A stretch of DNA of 64,000 nt from an uncultured Collinsella sp. (GCA_900542085.1 UQMK01000002.1:1-64000); one strand, 5' to 3'; shown: positions 41,234 to 50,901, numbered from the stretch's first letter. Numbers and translations: made by a program. Notes: a model not told the origin generated them from the sequence alone.

Positions 41234-42595
41234 TTGTCTCGACTGAACAAAGGGGCCGCGGAGCAGCGTTTTCCACTGCCTGCCTTGCTCCAAAAGCTAG
41301 CCTGCGTCATGGCCGTGGCGCTCGCGCTGGTGTGCGCGGGGGCATATGCGCCCACGACCGCCCAGGCGCTTGAGACCGCAAAGATTACCGCCCGACCCAA
41401 CACCGGTTCGGATAGCGCTGTGGTCGGCGGCACCGAGACGCGTATTACCTGGGAAGTTCAGGCCGATGCCGACGAGGAGCTGAGCGGTCTTTCGCTGACG
41501 TTTGTCGACGGCACGACGTTTGGCACCGATGACACGCGATTGACGATGCTCTCGGGCGAGGACCTCATGGATCGTACGCCCATGAAACCCACGTGCACGG
41601 CTGATGGCCAGACGCTCAAGATCGACTTTGGCGAGACGGCGCCTGCCGGCGGCTTTTTCCGTGTCGAGGTTTACGGCGTGACGTTTCCCGTCGAGGGCGG
41701 CGACGAGGCCTTTAGCGGAACCTACACCTTGGCTGACGGCTCGACCAAGAAGATCTCCAAGATTCCCTCGGTGGAGATTAAAGGCGTCACGGCTTTTGAT
41801 AACTTCTTGGCCGACCTTAAAGAGCAGCCGTGGGTCGAGGCTTGGAACTCCAATATGTTCCTCCGCCTGTTCTTGAACCCGGTCATTTTGGTCCAGAGCC
41901 TGCCGATCGTCTTCAAGGGCTTCCTTATGTCGCTCTCGATCGTGCTCGTGGCATTTCCGTTGGCTATTCCCTTTGGCTTTGCGCTGTCGCTCATGCGCAT
42001 TTCCAAGTCGCGCATCCTTCGTTGTCTTGCCGGCATCTATGTGAATATCATCCGCGGCACGCCGGCGTTCTTGCAGATTTACATTGCGTTCTTTGGCCTG
42101 CCGCTTGCCGGTGTCAAGGTTGACGACTACGTCTTGGGCGTTATCGTCATGGCCATGAACTCGTCTGCGTACCTGTGCGAGATCTTCCGTGCCGGTATTC
42201 AGTCGATCCCCAAGGGCCAAAACGAGGCTGCTCGCTCCTTGGGCATGAATGCCTTCCAGACGCTGCTCTACGTTATGATTCCGCAGACGTTCCGCAATGT
42301 CCTGCCTACGCTGACCAGCGAGTTTATCCTGCTTTACAAGGATACGTCGCTGCTCGCCGCCGTTGGCGTGGTCGAGATCGTCATGAACGCCCGCACCATC
42401 GTGGCCACGACGGGCTCCATCACGCCGTATGTGGTTGCCGCCCTGTTCTATCTGGTCATTACCCTGCCGCTTGCTCGCTTGGTGAGCGGTCTTGAGGCGA
42501 AGCTGCTGGGTACGGCCGAGACCAAGAAGAAGCGTCCCGCCAAGAGCGCCGGACAGGTTGTCGCGACGCCCGCCGATCATATCGCCGGTCTGTAA
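41234..42595 (+). CDS. Amino-acid ABC permease with large N-terminal extracytoplasmic domain
   Basis: 453 residues from a TTG with TAGGAG upstream. Residues about 25-50 are a signal or membrane segment, 55-190 a beta-rich extracytoplasmic region with no family I recognise, and 225-430 a HisM/GlnP-type permease: NIIRGTPAFLQIYIAFFGLP, then EIFRAGIQSIPKGQNEAARSLGM (the EAA loop) and FILLYKDTSLL. The permease part is normal; the 135-residue ectodomain is extra and may contact the binding protein. Next to the ATPase gene (12 bases). Confidence 0.88.
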   Translation: MSRLNKGAAEQRFPLPALLQKLACVMAVALALVCAGAYAPTTAQALETAKITARPNTGSDSAVVGGTETRITWEVQADADEELSGLSLTFVDGTTFGTDDTRLTMLSGEDLMDRTPMKPTCTADGQTLKIDFGETAPAGGFFRVEVYGVTFPVEGGDEAFSGTYTLADGSTKKISKIPSVEIKGVTAFDNFLADLKEQPWVEAWNSNMFLRLFLNPVILVQSLPIVFKGFLMSLSIVLVAFPLAIPFGFALSLMRISKSRILRCLAGIYVNIIRGTPAFLQIYIAFFGLPLAGVKVDDYVLGVIVMAMNSSAYLCEIFRAGIQSIPKGQNEAARSLGMNAFQTLLYVMIPQTFRNVLPTLTSEFILLYKDTSLLAAVGVVEIVMNARTIVATTGSITPYVVAALFYLVITLPLARLVSGLEAKLLGTAETKKKRPAKSAGQVVATPADHIAGL

Positions 42596-42607
42596 GGAGG
42601 TCCTGTC

Positions 42608-43357
<750 letters not shown>

Positions 43358-43382
43358 CCGCTTTATATGACTGACATAGCAG

Positions 43383-43418
43383 AAAACGGGAGCCGGATGT
43401 GATCCGGCTCCCGTTTTT
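43383..43418 (+). terminator. Terminator of the amino-acid importer operon
   Basis: AAAACGGGAGCCGGAT-gtg-ATCCGGCTCCCGTTTTT, a 16-pair stem with T-run; symmetrical enough to serve the convergent flavodoxin gene too. Confidence 0.95.
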
Positions 43419-43474
43419 GTTGGGACGCGAATGTGTTTTGGTGCAGAGCGTGTTACGGGCGGAGCTCATTGCCG

Positions 43475-43894
43475 CTAGACGAGCTCGGCTCCAAGGGCGC
43501 GGCAGGCCGCCTCGCCCTCATCGTCGGGTGCATCGTAGCAGATGACGGAATCGACGACGTTGACGCCAGCCTCATCGGCATCGGCCTTCCAGTTGTCCAT
43601 CCACTCGCCCTCGGCCCACGAATAAGAGCCAAAGAGGACGACCTTCTTGTCGCCGAGGGTCTCTTTGACCTCGTCCCACATCGGTTGGAACTCATCGTAC
43701 TCGAGCTCCTCGGAGCCCATGGCGGGGCAGCCGAAGGCGAAGGCGTCATAGCCGGCGGCCTTGTCGGCAGAGAAATCGGCACAGGAGATGACCTCTACCT
43801 CGGCGCCGACTGACGCCGTGCCCTCGGCAACGAGGTTTGCCATGGCTTCGGTGTTGCCTGTGCCGCTCCAGTAGACGACGGCGATCTTGCTCAT
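43475..43894 (-). CDS. Flavodoxin
   Basis: 139 residues. The FMN phosphate loop is WSGTGNTEAMA near the N-terminus, with GCPAMGSEEL and LFGSYSWAEGEWM as the flavin-stacking loops. A short-chain flavodoxin used as a low-potential electron carrier, often replacing ferredoxin when iron is scarce. The ATG at 43894 follows GAAAGGACTC. The DUF3793 gene sits 46 bases upstream on the same strand and is probably co-expressed. Confidence 0.92.
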   Translation of the reverse strand: MSKIAVVYWSGTGNTEAMANLVAEGTASVGAEVEVISCADFSADKAAGYDAFAFGCPAMGSEELEYDEFQPMWDEVKETLGDKKVVLFGSYSWAEGEWMDNWKADADEAGVNVVDSVICYDAPDDEGEAACRALGAELV

Positions 43895-43940
43895 ATTGAG
43901 TCCTTTCGGTTGTACGGCGTGCGGCCGCGGTTTGTATGCT

Positions 43941-44645
43941 CTATCGGGTTGCCTGGGCAAGTTTTGCCAGGCTGTGGCCCTGCTGATAGACATGGGTGAG
44001 GTGCTGCGTGCAAGCGCGGTAGGATTCGAACGTCGCAAGCGCTTGCCCGACATTCGTGTAGACCTTCCAAGGTCCAAAGACCTTGTAGTTCTCGCCGCGC
44101 TGGACGATAAACTCGTGCACGTCGTCGTAGGGATATCCAAGGAAGTAGCCTATTTCGTGCGGAAACTCGCAGGTGCAGTCTTTGCTGCAGCTAGCTTGCT
44201 GGGGTAGTGCGCATCGAGTCTGGCTACATGCGCATTCCGCGACGTTATTGCTTGCAAGCGTGATGCGTGATGCCAAATGTACAAGGCATGTCGAAAGGTC
44301 TCTCGTGTCGTAGCCTTCCGAGGCGAGAGCCGTTTGGGCGCGAGGGTCTGCGAAATAGGTGGTGAGGCTTTTGGCTCGGTACACGTACACGAGCGCTCCG
44401 CAGGGTCGCCAGACCAAAACGCTCAGGTGGATGCCGAGCGGGTCAAGCTCGCGATTGCACTGGGCGATAACGTTGAGCAGGCGTGCTCGGCGTTCTGCGA
44501 TGGTTTCGGTTGCGGTCGAGCCGTCCCCGTGGGCGTAGGTGCCTGGATAGGTAAAGAGCGATGCCGGCTTGATGCCCGCGAGCGTGGGAGAGCAGTTGCG
44601 CACGACAGCTGCCTGAAACGTTGGGATGTCTATGGTTCGAGTCAC
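43941..44645 (-). CDS. DUF3793-family protein
   Basis: 234 residues. The C-terminal signature HEIGYFLGYPYDDVHEFI with ENYKVFGPWKVY and a cysteine cluster (CACSQTRCALP, CSKDCTC) is characteristic of DUF3793, a family of unknown function found next to flavodoxin or iron-transport genes in Firmicutes and Coriobacteria. Its function is not known; the flavodoxin partner here follows that association. The ATG at 44645 has AAGGAGC upstream. Confidence 0.8.
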   Translation of the reverse strand: MTRTIDIPTFQAAVVRNCSPTLAGIKPASLFTYPGTYAHGDGSTATETIAERRARLLNVIAQCNRELDPLGIHLSVLVWRPCGALVYVYRAKSLTTYFADPRAQTALASEGYDTRDLSTCLVHLASRITLASNNVAECACSQTRCALPQQASCSKDCTCEFPHEIGYFLGYPYDDVHEFIVQRGENYKVFGPWKVYTNVGQALATFESYRACTQHLTHVYQQGHSLAKLAQATR

Positions 44646-44774
44646 GGCGCTCCTTACGGATCTAAACTGTTAGCCTAGGAAAACTTATACACGAAAGTAA
44701 GCCATGGTCAACAAAAAAGTTTGAAGAGGGAAACTAATTGACCGAACCGACACGAGTTTGGAGTAAGATGGGAA

Positions 44775-44790
44775 CACCCCATGGGGGTAT
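44775..44790. promoter_or_regulatory. CsoR-like operator before the HMA-domain gene
   Basis: ACACCCCATGGGGGTAT is a G-tract palindrome closely resembling operators of the CsoR copper repressor (ATACCC...GGGTAT). It sits about 30 bases before the start of the heavy-metal-associated protein. A TATAAG follows at 44793-44798. Direct evidence is the sequence only; the regulator gene is not in the window. Confidence 0.55.
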
Positions 44791-44820
44791 AGGTATAAGT
44801 ATTTGGAGAAAGGGGAGCGC

Positions 44821-45204
44821 ATGAGCGACCTGCTCAATCCCGCAAATATCATCGTGCTGGCTGTGATCGCCATCGGCATGTTCTTTGGCTTGCGTCGTAT
44901 TGCCGCTTCGACGCGTGGAAAGTGCTGCTGCAGCGATGGTGCGAGCGGCAAGAAAGCCAAGGGGGTTGTGGTGGCAGACACTGTCGAGTCTCACTACCCC
45001 TATTGCGATGAGCTGCTCATCGGCGGCATGAGCTGTGACGGCTGCGCTCAGAACGTAGCCAATGCCCTCAATGCGCTGGACGGCGTGTGGGCTACGGTGA
45101 CGTATGCGGACCACACAGCACGCGTACGCTCGAAGCTCCCGGTTGATCGCGACACACTCGAGAAGGCGGTGAGGGGCGCGGGCTATTACGTTATGAAAAT
45201 GTAG
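44821..45204 (+). CDS. Membrane-anchored heavy-metal-associated (HMA) domain protein
   Basis: 127 residues. One N-terminal membrane helix (about 7-25), a CCC motif (GKCCCSDG), and a C-terminal HMA domain with the metal-binding loop GMSCDGCAQNV and closing VRGAGYYV. HMA proteins bind copper(I) or similar metals and pass them to transporters. The ATG at 44821 follows AAAGGGGAGC. The CsoR-like operator just upstream supports copper control. No P-type ATPase is adjacent. Confidence 0.85.
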   Translation: MSDLLNPANIIVLAVIAIGMFFGLRRIAASTRGKCCCSDGASGKKAKGVVVADTVESHYPYCDELLIGGMSCDGCAQNVANALNALDGVWATVTYADHTARVRSKLPVDRDTLEKAVRGAGYYVMKM

Positions 45205-45478
45205 GCGTTGCCCTCTCCGGTGGATACCGGCCTCCTGCTCATTGCGACTATCGGCATCCAAAAATTTTGCGCAAAAAATAACCTTTAGATGCGGCAAAAG
45301 TGGAGTTTGGTGACGGTTTGCGCGGAATTCGCTACCAATCGAGCATCTATTAACCCGTCCAAAAAATTACAGGTGTATATTTATACGCTGATTATTGCTG
45401 TGCTCAGATTGCAATTAACCGTGGACAGAAATGAAGAATGCTAAAGCTGGGCTTTAGGACAGGGGAGGTTATAGCCTT

Positions 45479-48034
45479 ATGAGACGAGTGGGAGCACTTG
45501 GCTTGGTGGCAGCGCTTGCCGCTATCTTGGTATCGCCGCTGCCGGCGCATGCCGAAGACGCTTCGGGTGCCGTTACCTACAATGCGGGAAATGGGTATTC
45601 CTTTGAAAAGCTCTCGCATCCTACGGTAGGAACGTCGCAGCCGGATGGCATCGTCGACTACCAGGGTGGCGGTGCCGTTGCCGTTCCGGGCGCCGATGGT
45701 AATACGGCCAACAACGAAGGCGATCGCGGCCAGAGCTACACGTGGGCGGCTGCGAGCTATGGTGACTGGCTTTATGTGGGCACCTGCTATGCGGCGATGG
45801 GCAACACGCTGACGCTCATGAACGGCACGCTGGGCGATTCCTTTGATGCCGAGACCATGCGCCTGACGCTGGAGTCCATGTTTAACGGCACCTTCTTCTA
45901 TGGACAGCAGAAGGAGGACGGCACGGCCGACAAGGACAGCGGCGGCATCTTGGTCAAGATTAATACCAAGACCGGTGAGACCAAGCTGCTGCTCTCTGAT
46001 TCGCTCAACGGCGTCGCTCCTTTGTTCCGCAATGCCGTGAGCTATAAGGGCAAGCTCTATTTCTGCGGCAGCGTCAGAACCAATGGCGGCAAAAGCGGCC
46101 TGCCTGCTGTATATGAGATCGATCCTAAGACGGATGAGTGGAAAGTTGTCTATCAGGGCCTTTCGAGCATGCAGGATTACGGTGCTGCCTACAAGCAGGG
46201 CATTTCTACCGGTATCCGCGGCATGTGCGTCCATGATGGCCAGCTCGTCATCAGTAATGTGGGTAAAGACGCGAACGGTAATTTTGTATCGACAATCCTG
46301 ACGTCGTCTGACCCCTCGAAGGGCCAGGACAGCTTCACCGAGATTGCTAACTCGGAGACGCTGTTTAACTATCCGGCGATTCGCTATCAGGACAGCATCT
46401 ACGGCGGCGCCATTTGGGATATGGTCTCGTACAATGGCCATCTCTATGCGACCATCTGCACCGGTACGCCCGAGAACGCTCCCGATGATAATTCCATGCA
46501 GTCGTTTGCCATGGTCCGTGGCGACAAGAACGCCGACGGCAGCTATAAGTGGACTTCCATTGTTGGCGATCAGGAGACGGACAAAGCAAAGTACTGCTTT
46601 GGCATCGATCCCGACCGCACCCGTTCTGGCGCTGCCAACCTCATCGTCTACAACGACTACCTCTATATCGGTGAATATAACGACGAGGAGATTGCTCTCG
46701 AGCGCATCCTGTTCAACAAATCCAACACCGAAGAGGGCGGCAAGAGCGGCATGGGCGGCGTTGACTGCTCGTTTGTGAATGCCAATCTTGAGCAGTCGGT
46801 TAACATCTATCGCATGGACAAGAACGAGAACATGGAGCTCGTCGTTGGCGATCCCACCGTCAAGTTCCCCAAGGGCGGTATTTCCGGCCTGGCTTCGGGC
46901 TTTGGCCGCAATGAGAACCAGTACATTTGGCGCATGCAGAAGTTCGACGGCAAGCTGTATATCGGTACCTTTGATACCGCGAGCCTGCTTGAGCCGATCG
47001 GCCAGTTCTCCAATGGCGACATTATCGATATGACGCCCGAGGAGTGGAACTCTCAGGTTCAGCGTCTTAGGGACCTGCTCGATCACCTGCTCGACAAGAA
47101 ATCTCCTGACAAGCCCATCGTTCCCGTGAACACGCCTGCGAACGATGATTCAAACGAGGCCGTCGAGGACGATGGTTCAGACGAGGCCGTCGAGGTCGAT
47201 GACGAGAAGGCTGAGGCCGTCGAGGCCGATGACGAGAAGACCGAGGTCGCTAAGGGCTTCGGCGACCTGAGCGATGCGCTGGAGGATGCCGCGGGCGACC
47301 TTTGCGATCAGGCCGCGACGATGTCCCAGGACGTTGAGGACGACGCCGCTTATGTCCAGAAGATCGATGGCGAGATCGCGTACTTCAAGTCCTTTGCCGA
47401 CCAGTATCAGGATATGCTCGATAGCTATGAGAGCCTGAAGCAGCAGTACGAGGATGCCTATGGCACCGAGCTGCCGGGTGATATTCAGGATGCATTCGAT
47501 AAACTGCTGAGTGCGGAGAACCTCAAGAAGTTGCAGAGTGTCCTTACGTGCATGTACTACCTGCGCGATGCCGAGCGCGGCTTTGATATGTATGTGACCG
47601 AGGACGGCGTGAACTTTACGACGCTGACGACTAACGGCTTTAACGATCCGTATAACCATGGTCTGCGCACCTTTGCGGTGACCAACCAGGGTCTGTGCCT
47701 TGGTACCGCCAACCCGTTCTATGGTTGCCAGGTTTGGATCCAGCGCAAGGAGAATTCGGAGAATCCGATTGATCCCGGTACTCCGGATCCGACGAAACCC
47801 ACCGATCCTTCGCAGCCGGGTGGCGGCAATCAGCCTGGTGGCAGCCAGACGGGCGGCAACGACCAGTCGAGCAGCACCGCGACGACCGTTTCGACGACCA
47901 CTAAGAAGACTCCGAAGGACGGCTCGCTGCCTCACGCTGGCGACTCGACCCTCACGCTGGTCTTGGGATTGCTGGTTGCAGCTGCCGCAGTGCTTGGCAT
48001 TGCTCTCGTCTTGCGCAAGCGTTCTCGTTGCTAG
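45479..48034 (+). CDS. Large cell-wall-anchored surface protein, beta-propeller-like
   Basis: 851 residues. Signal peptide 1-26 (cleavage after AHA). Residues about 90-500 contain repeated YxGxLYxG-type blades (DWLYVGT, GKLYFCG, GHLYATI, DYLYIGE, GKLYIGT), resembling a kelch-like propeller. Residues 540-600 have an acidic repeat (SNEAVEDDGSDEAVEVDDEK), then a coiled region, then a second propeller-like block (GFNDPYNHGLRTFAV). A proline/glycine/serine/threonine linker precedes the sorting signal LPHAGD at residue 817, a hydrophobic helix and RKRSRC. LPHAGD departs from canonical LPxTG. The ATG follows GGGGAGG. No substrate can be assigned. Confidence 0.8.
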   Translation: MRRVGALGLVAALAAILVSPLPAHAEDASGAVTYNAGNGYSFEKLSHPTVGTSQPDGIVDYQGGGAVAVPGADGNTANNEGDRGQSYTWAAASYGDWLYVGTCYAAMGNTLTLMNGTLGDSFDAETMRLTLESMFNGTFFYGQQKEDGTADKDSGGILVKINTKTGETKLLLSDSLNGVAPLFRNAVSYKGKLYFCGSVRTNGGKSGLPAVYEIDPKTDEWKVVYQGLSSMQDYGAAYKQGISTGIRGMCVHDGQLVISNVGKDANGNFVSTILTSSDPSKGQDSFTEIANSETLFNYPAIRYQDSIYGGAIWDMVSYNGHLYATICTGTPENAPDDNSMQSFAMVRGDKNADGSYKWTSIVGDQETDKAKYCFGIDPDRTRSGAANLIVYNDYLYIGEYNDEEIALERILFNKSNTEEGGKSGMGGVDCSFVNANLEQSVNIYRMDKNENMELVVGDPTVKFPKGGISGLASGFGRNENQYIWRMQKFDGKLYIGTFDTASLLEPIGQFSNGDIIDMTPEEWNSQVQRLRDLLDHLLDKKSPDKPIVPVNTPANDDSNEAVEDDGSDEAVEVDDEKAEAVEADDEKTEVAKGFGDLSDALEDAAGDLCDQAATMSQDVEDDAAYVQKIDGEIAYFKSFADQYQDMLDSYESLKQQYEDAYGTELPGDIQDAFDKLLSAENLKKLQSVLTCMYYLRDAERGFDMYVTEDGVNFTTLTTNGFNDPYNHGLRTFAVTNQGLCLGTANPFYGCQVWIQRKENSENPIDPGTPDPTKPTDPSQPGGGNQPGGSQTGGNDQSSSTATTVSTTTKKTPKDGSLPHAGDSTLTLVLGLLVAAAAVLGIALVLRKRSRC

Positions 48035-48456
48035 GCTCGACCACGCAGCTCGATGCCTTGGATATCGTCGAAGTTGATGGCGATATCCCTGAGTTTGAGC
48101 AGCTTGAATGCGGGTAACACTTCGTCGAGAATGCCCGTGCGGCTACGATAGCCGTACATATCGTAATAGGTGACGCGCGCCAGGTCGCCGCGTTTGAGGC
48201 CCTCGAGCTTTTTCGAAAGCACGAGGGCTTTTTCTTCCGTGAGCTCACGTTTCGGCTCGACGGTGATTTCCTGCTTGCGCACGAGTTCGTAGTATCCCGT
48301 GAGGGCGGCAAAGGGCATAAACTGTGCGGCGCGGTTGGCGCGCACGGCACCGTTGGCAGTGAGGTTGGGGTCGGCGGCGCGGCGTCTGCCCTCGGGGTCC
48401 GCCAGGCGCTCGAAGGCGGTCGGCGGGCGCACGGGCTGTTGCTTGGGTTTAGGCAC
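48031..48456 (-). CDS. YolD-like protein of the umuC operon
   Basis: 141 residues from a GTG with TTGGAGG upstream (a TTG at 48468 is also in frame). The central block ANRAAQFMPFAALTGYYELV matches the YolD-like family that accompanies UmuC polymerases in Gram-positives; the end GILDEVLPAFKLLKLRDIAI is compatible. The role is unknown. It overlaps umuC by 8 bases and its stop overlaps the surface-protein stop from the other strand. Confidence 0.75.
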   Translation of the reverse strand: MPKPKQQPVRPPTAFERLADPEGRRRAADPNLTANGAVRANRAAQFMPFAALTGYYELVRKQEITVEPKRELTEEKALVLSKKLEGLKRGDLARVTYYDMYGYRSRTGILDEVLPAFKLLKLRDIAINFDDIQGIELRGRA

Positions 48457-49954
48457 GGTGTCCTCCAACTTGTTCGTTGCGTTCGCGCGCGGTGGCGCCG
48501 GCGGTAAAGCTTAATCCCTTGACGAGCGCGTTCTTGCCGTACTTGCCTTTCACGGCCAGGACGGCGCGCGCCAGGTCGCGCTCGCGCTCATCGGCCTCGA
48601 TATCGCTGAACAGATCGATGGTGGCAAATTCCTCGGGCATGAGGTTGCCAAATCCCAGGTTGATGCGCTTGACCGGTCGTTTGGGATCGACAGTCTGCGC
48701 CCAGAGCTCATCGAAATAGCCCATGATCTTCTTAAACGAATTGGTACGCTCGGGCAGCTTTCGCGAGGCGTTAGAGTGCGCAAAGAGTGCGGCATAGCCA
48801 CCGCGCGGTTTGCCGCCATGCTCTCCCACAAAGATGCCATCGATTGCCTGCGCTTCGCGCACCAGGCGACGCCGTTCGTCATCGCGCTGGACGGGCTTGG
48901 GCGCACGGGGCGCGAGCTCGGGGCCGGCGGTCGCGGTGGGTTCGATGCTCGACGTGCTCGAACGCAGGTGCCCGCACCCGTCCACATATTGCGCTGTGCC
49001 GCTGGCGTCGAGGCGGCGTATGTCGGCTCGTTCGCTCGCGTAGCCTACAAAGAGCGAGATGCTGTCGCACACCACGTGCTTATCGATCAAGTCCAGCACA
49101 GCGTTGTCGACCATCTCGCGCAAGACGGTGTAGGCCTGTTCATAGGCATAGCCTTTCGAGAGCACCTGTCCTGTGGTAGTTGAGGTTGCCTGCGGGCGAT
49201 AGGCCTGAATATCGGCGATAGTTGTCGGCTCGCGCCCAAAGGCGTGGTCGATAAGATACTCGGCATTGACGCCGAGCTCGTCGTAGAGCAGGTTTTCGTC
49301 GAGCGCCGCGACGCCCATCAGATCGTAGACGCCGTATTTTTCGAGTCGTGCTGCCACGCCGGGCCCAATGCCCCAGATGTCGGTGATGGGGCGATGGGGC
49401 CAGATCTCCTTGCGAAAGGTCTCGTCATCGAGTATGCCGATGCGGCTGGGTACGTGCTTGGCGGTAATGTCGAGTGCCACCTTGGCCTGGAATAGGTTGG
49501 GGCCGATGCCAACCGTTGCCGTGATGCCGGTGCGCGCCAGGACCTCGTCGCGCAACATGCAGGCGAAGCCTTCAGCGTCGGTGTGATAGAGGTCCAGATA
49601 GGGCGTCACGTCGATAAAGCATTCGTCGATGGAGTAGACGTGCACGTCCTGTGGGCTGACGAATTCCAGATAGATACCGTAGATTTGCGCCGACACTTCC
49701 ATGTAGTGCTGCATGCGCGGTACGGCCTTGATGTAGTCGATACCGTCGGGAATCTCGAACAGGCGACAGCGGTTATGGATTCCGAGGTCTTTCATGGCCT
49801 GTGTGATGGCAAGGCAGATGGTCGTGCGCCCGCGCGATTCGTCGGCAACGACCAGGTTGGTGGTGAGCGGGTCGAGCCCGCGGTCGACGCACTCGACGCT
49901 GGCGTAGAACGTCTTGAGGTCGATGCAGATATAGGTGTGACGCTCGTGTCCCAC
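48449..49954 (-). CDS. umuC: Y-family DNA polymerase V catalytic subunit, UmuC-like
   Basis: 501 residues from GTG at 49954 with GGGAGG upstream; starts further out lie in the SOS-box region. Y-family motifs: ICIDLKTFYASVECVDRGLDP, VHVYSIDECFIDVTPYL (catalytic Asp-Glu), the thumb helix-hairpin-helix ITDIWGIGPGVAARLEKYGV and little-finger domain. It does error-prone bypass synthesis. Two LexA-type boxes lie upstream. Gram-positive UmuC/UvrX subtype; no umuD is adjacent. Confidence 0.93.
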   Translation of the reverse strand: MGHERHTYICIDLKTFYASVECVDRGLDPLTTNLVVADESRGRTTICLAITQAMKDLGIHNRCRLFEIPDGIDYIKAVPRMQHYMEVSAQIYGIYLEFVSPQDVHVYSIDECFIDVTPYLDLYHTDAEGFACMLRDEVLARTGITATVGIGPNLFQAKVALDITAKHVPSRIGILDDETFRKEIWPHRPITDIWGIGPGVAARLEKYGVYDLMGVAALDENLLYDELGVNAEYLIDHAFGREPTTIADIQAYRPQATSTTTGQVLSKGYAYEQAYTVLREMVDNAVLDLIDKHVVCDSISLFVGYASERADIRRLDASGTAQYVDGCGHLRSSTSSIEPTATAGPELAPRAPKPVQRDDERRRLVREAQAIDGIFVGEHGGKPRGGYAALFAHSNASRKLPERTNSFKKIMGYFDELWAQTVDPKRPVKRINLGFGNLMPEEFATIDLFSDIEADERERDLARAVLAVKGKYGKNALVKGLSFTAGATARERNEQVGGHRA

Positions 49955-49966
49955 GCGTCCTCCCAT

Positions 49967-49997
49967 CAAACACATGTTCTTATCGAATACATGTTCG
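49967..49997. promoter_or_regulatory. Pair of LexA (SOS) boxes upstream of umuC
   Basis: CGAATACATGTTCG (49984-49997) and CAAACACATGTTCT (49967-49980) both match the Gram-positive LexA operator CGAACnnnnGTTCG with one or more mismatches. They are adjacent with 17 bases centre to centre, directly upstream of the umuC ribosome site on the minus strand. Confidence 0.7.
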
Positions 49998-50025
49998 ATA
50001 ATACCCGCTCGACCGGACACCGTCA

Positions 50026-50043
50026 AAACCTGTCCCTTTTTGG
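50026..50043 (+). repeat. 18-base repeat, shared with the hairpin at 50760
   Basis: AAACCTGTCCCTTTTTGG occurs here and at 50760-50777, on both sides of the Fe-ADH-like gene. The second copy is the end of a long hairpin with T-run. Confidence 0.7.
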
Positions 50044-50125
50044 CAGGTATGGTCGTGCGGCTGCATCGGGTTTTTAACGCAGCCCTAAAGAGCGCGAAAC
50101 AGCTCGGAAAAGCTCGCTTCGTAGC

Positions 50126-50701
50126 ATGAGCCTAACGATTGATACCGCCTATACGCACGGAAGGGTTGTGGAAAAGATGGTCAATTATGGGTTTGGTATG
50201 CCGACGCGCCTTGTTGCGGATGGAGACGTGGCTCGCTGGTGCGGACGATTGGTCGCTCACTACGGAGGCACCAAGGCGCTGGTGGTGCTGGGCGGTGACA
50301 AACATACGCGTGATGAACTTGTCACGGCGGCGCTCGGCTCGCTTGATCGAGCCCTGCTCGAGCGCGTGCTTTTTCGCTGTGGCTCGGTTGAGGGTGACGG
50401 GGGAGACGAGCTGATCGACGAAGCCGTGGCCCTGGCGACCGACGAAGGCGTGGACTTTGTCCTGGCGATCGGCGATGCCGATACTGCCGGCTTTGCGCGC
50501 GAACTCGCTCGTCGCATGGCCGTGCTCGATGCCGGCGAGGACGGCTTTGTTCCCTACGGTTGCATTGTCTCGGAGGGCAAGGTGCCTGCTGCCGCGGGAG
50601 CCGGCGAGGTTCCCGTTTTTGCCATTATCGCTCCCGAACTGCTTGAGGGCATTGGGTCTCCTCTGCGCGAGTTGCTCGGCAGCGTGTGCGCCGCGGCCTA
50701 A
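50126..50701 (+). CDS. Iron-type alcohol dehydrogenase, N-terminal domain only
   Basis: 191 residues. The start (YGFGMPTRLVADGDVARW) and the nucleotide-binding block ALVVLGGDKHTRDELV look like the N-terminal NAD-binding domain of Fe-ADH/glycerol dehydrogenase-like enzymes. The helical C-terminal domain with the metal-binding histidines is missing, about half the normal 380 residues. Either a truncated gene or a stand-alone domain. The start could also be the ATG at 50177; neither has a clear ribosome site. Confidence 0.6.
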   Translation: MSLTIDTAYTHGRVVEKMVNYGFGMPTRLVADGDVARWCGRLVAHYGGTKALVVLGGDKHTRDELVTAALGSLDRALLERVLFRCGSVEGDGGDELIDEAVALATDEGVDFVLAIGDADTAGFARELARRMAVLDAGEDGFVPYGCIVSEGKVPAAAGAGEVPVFAIIAPELLEGIGSPLRELLGSVCAAA

Positions 50702-50711
50702 TATGTGCCAT

Positions 50712-50775
50712 AAAGGGACGGATTATTTTTGGTAGGTAAAGCGTTTGACCTGCCAAAATAAACCTGTCCCTTTTT
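50712..50775 (+). terminator. Long imperfect hairpin with T-run
   Basis: 26-base arms (50712-50737 and 50748-50773) with several wobble pairs and mismatches, ending in TTTTT. It probably terminates transcripts of the Fe-ADH-like gene; the end of the right arm matches the repeat at 50026. Confidence 0.7.
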
Positions 50776-50901
50776 GGTCGGTCGCCGTTTGGGGGGCGGA
50801 TTGGCAACGCTCGCTGATTACGGTCTTGACCTGCGCTAGAATAGGGGCATCTGATTATCCGGGCGCATGGAGGTATGCGCCCGTATGTTGAGGAGGACTT
50901 T

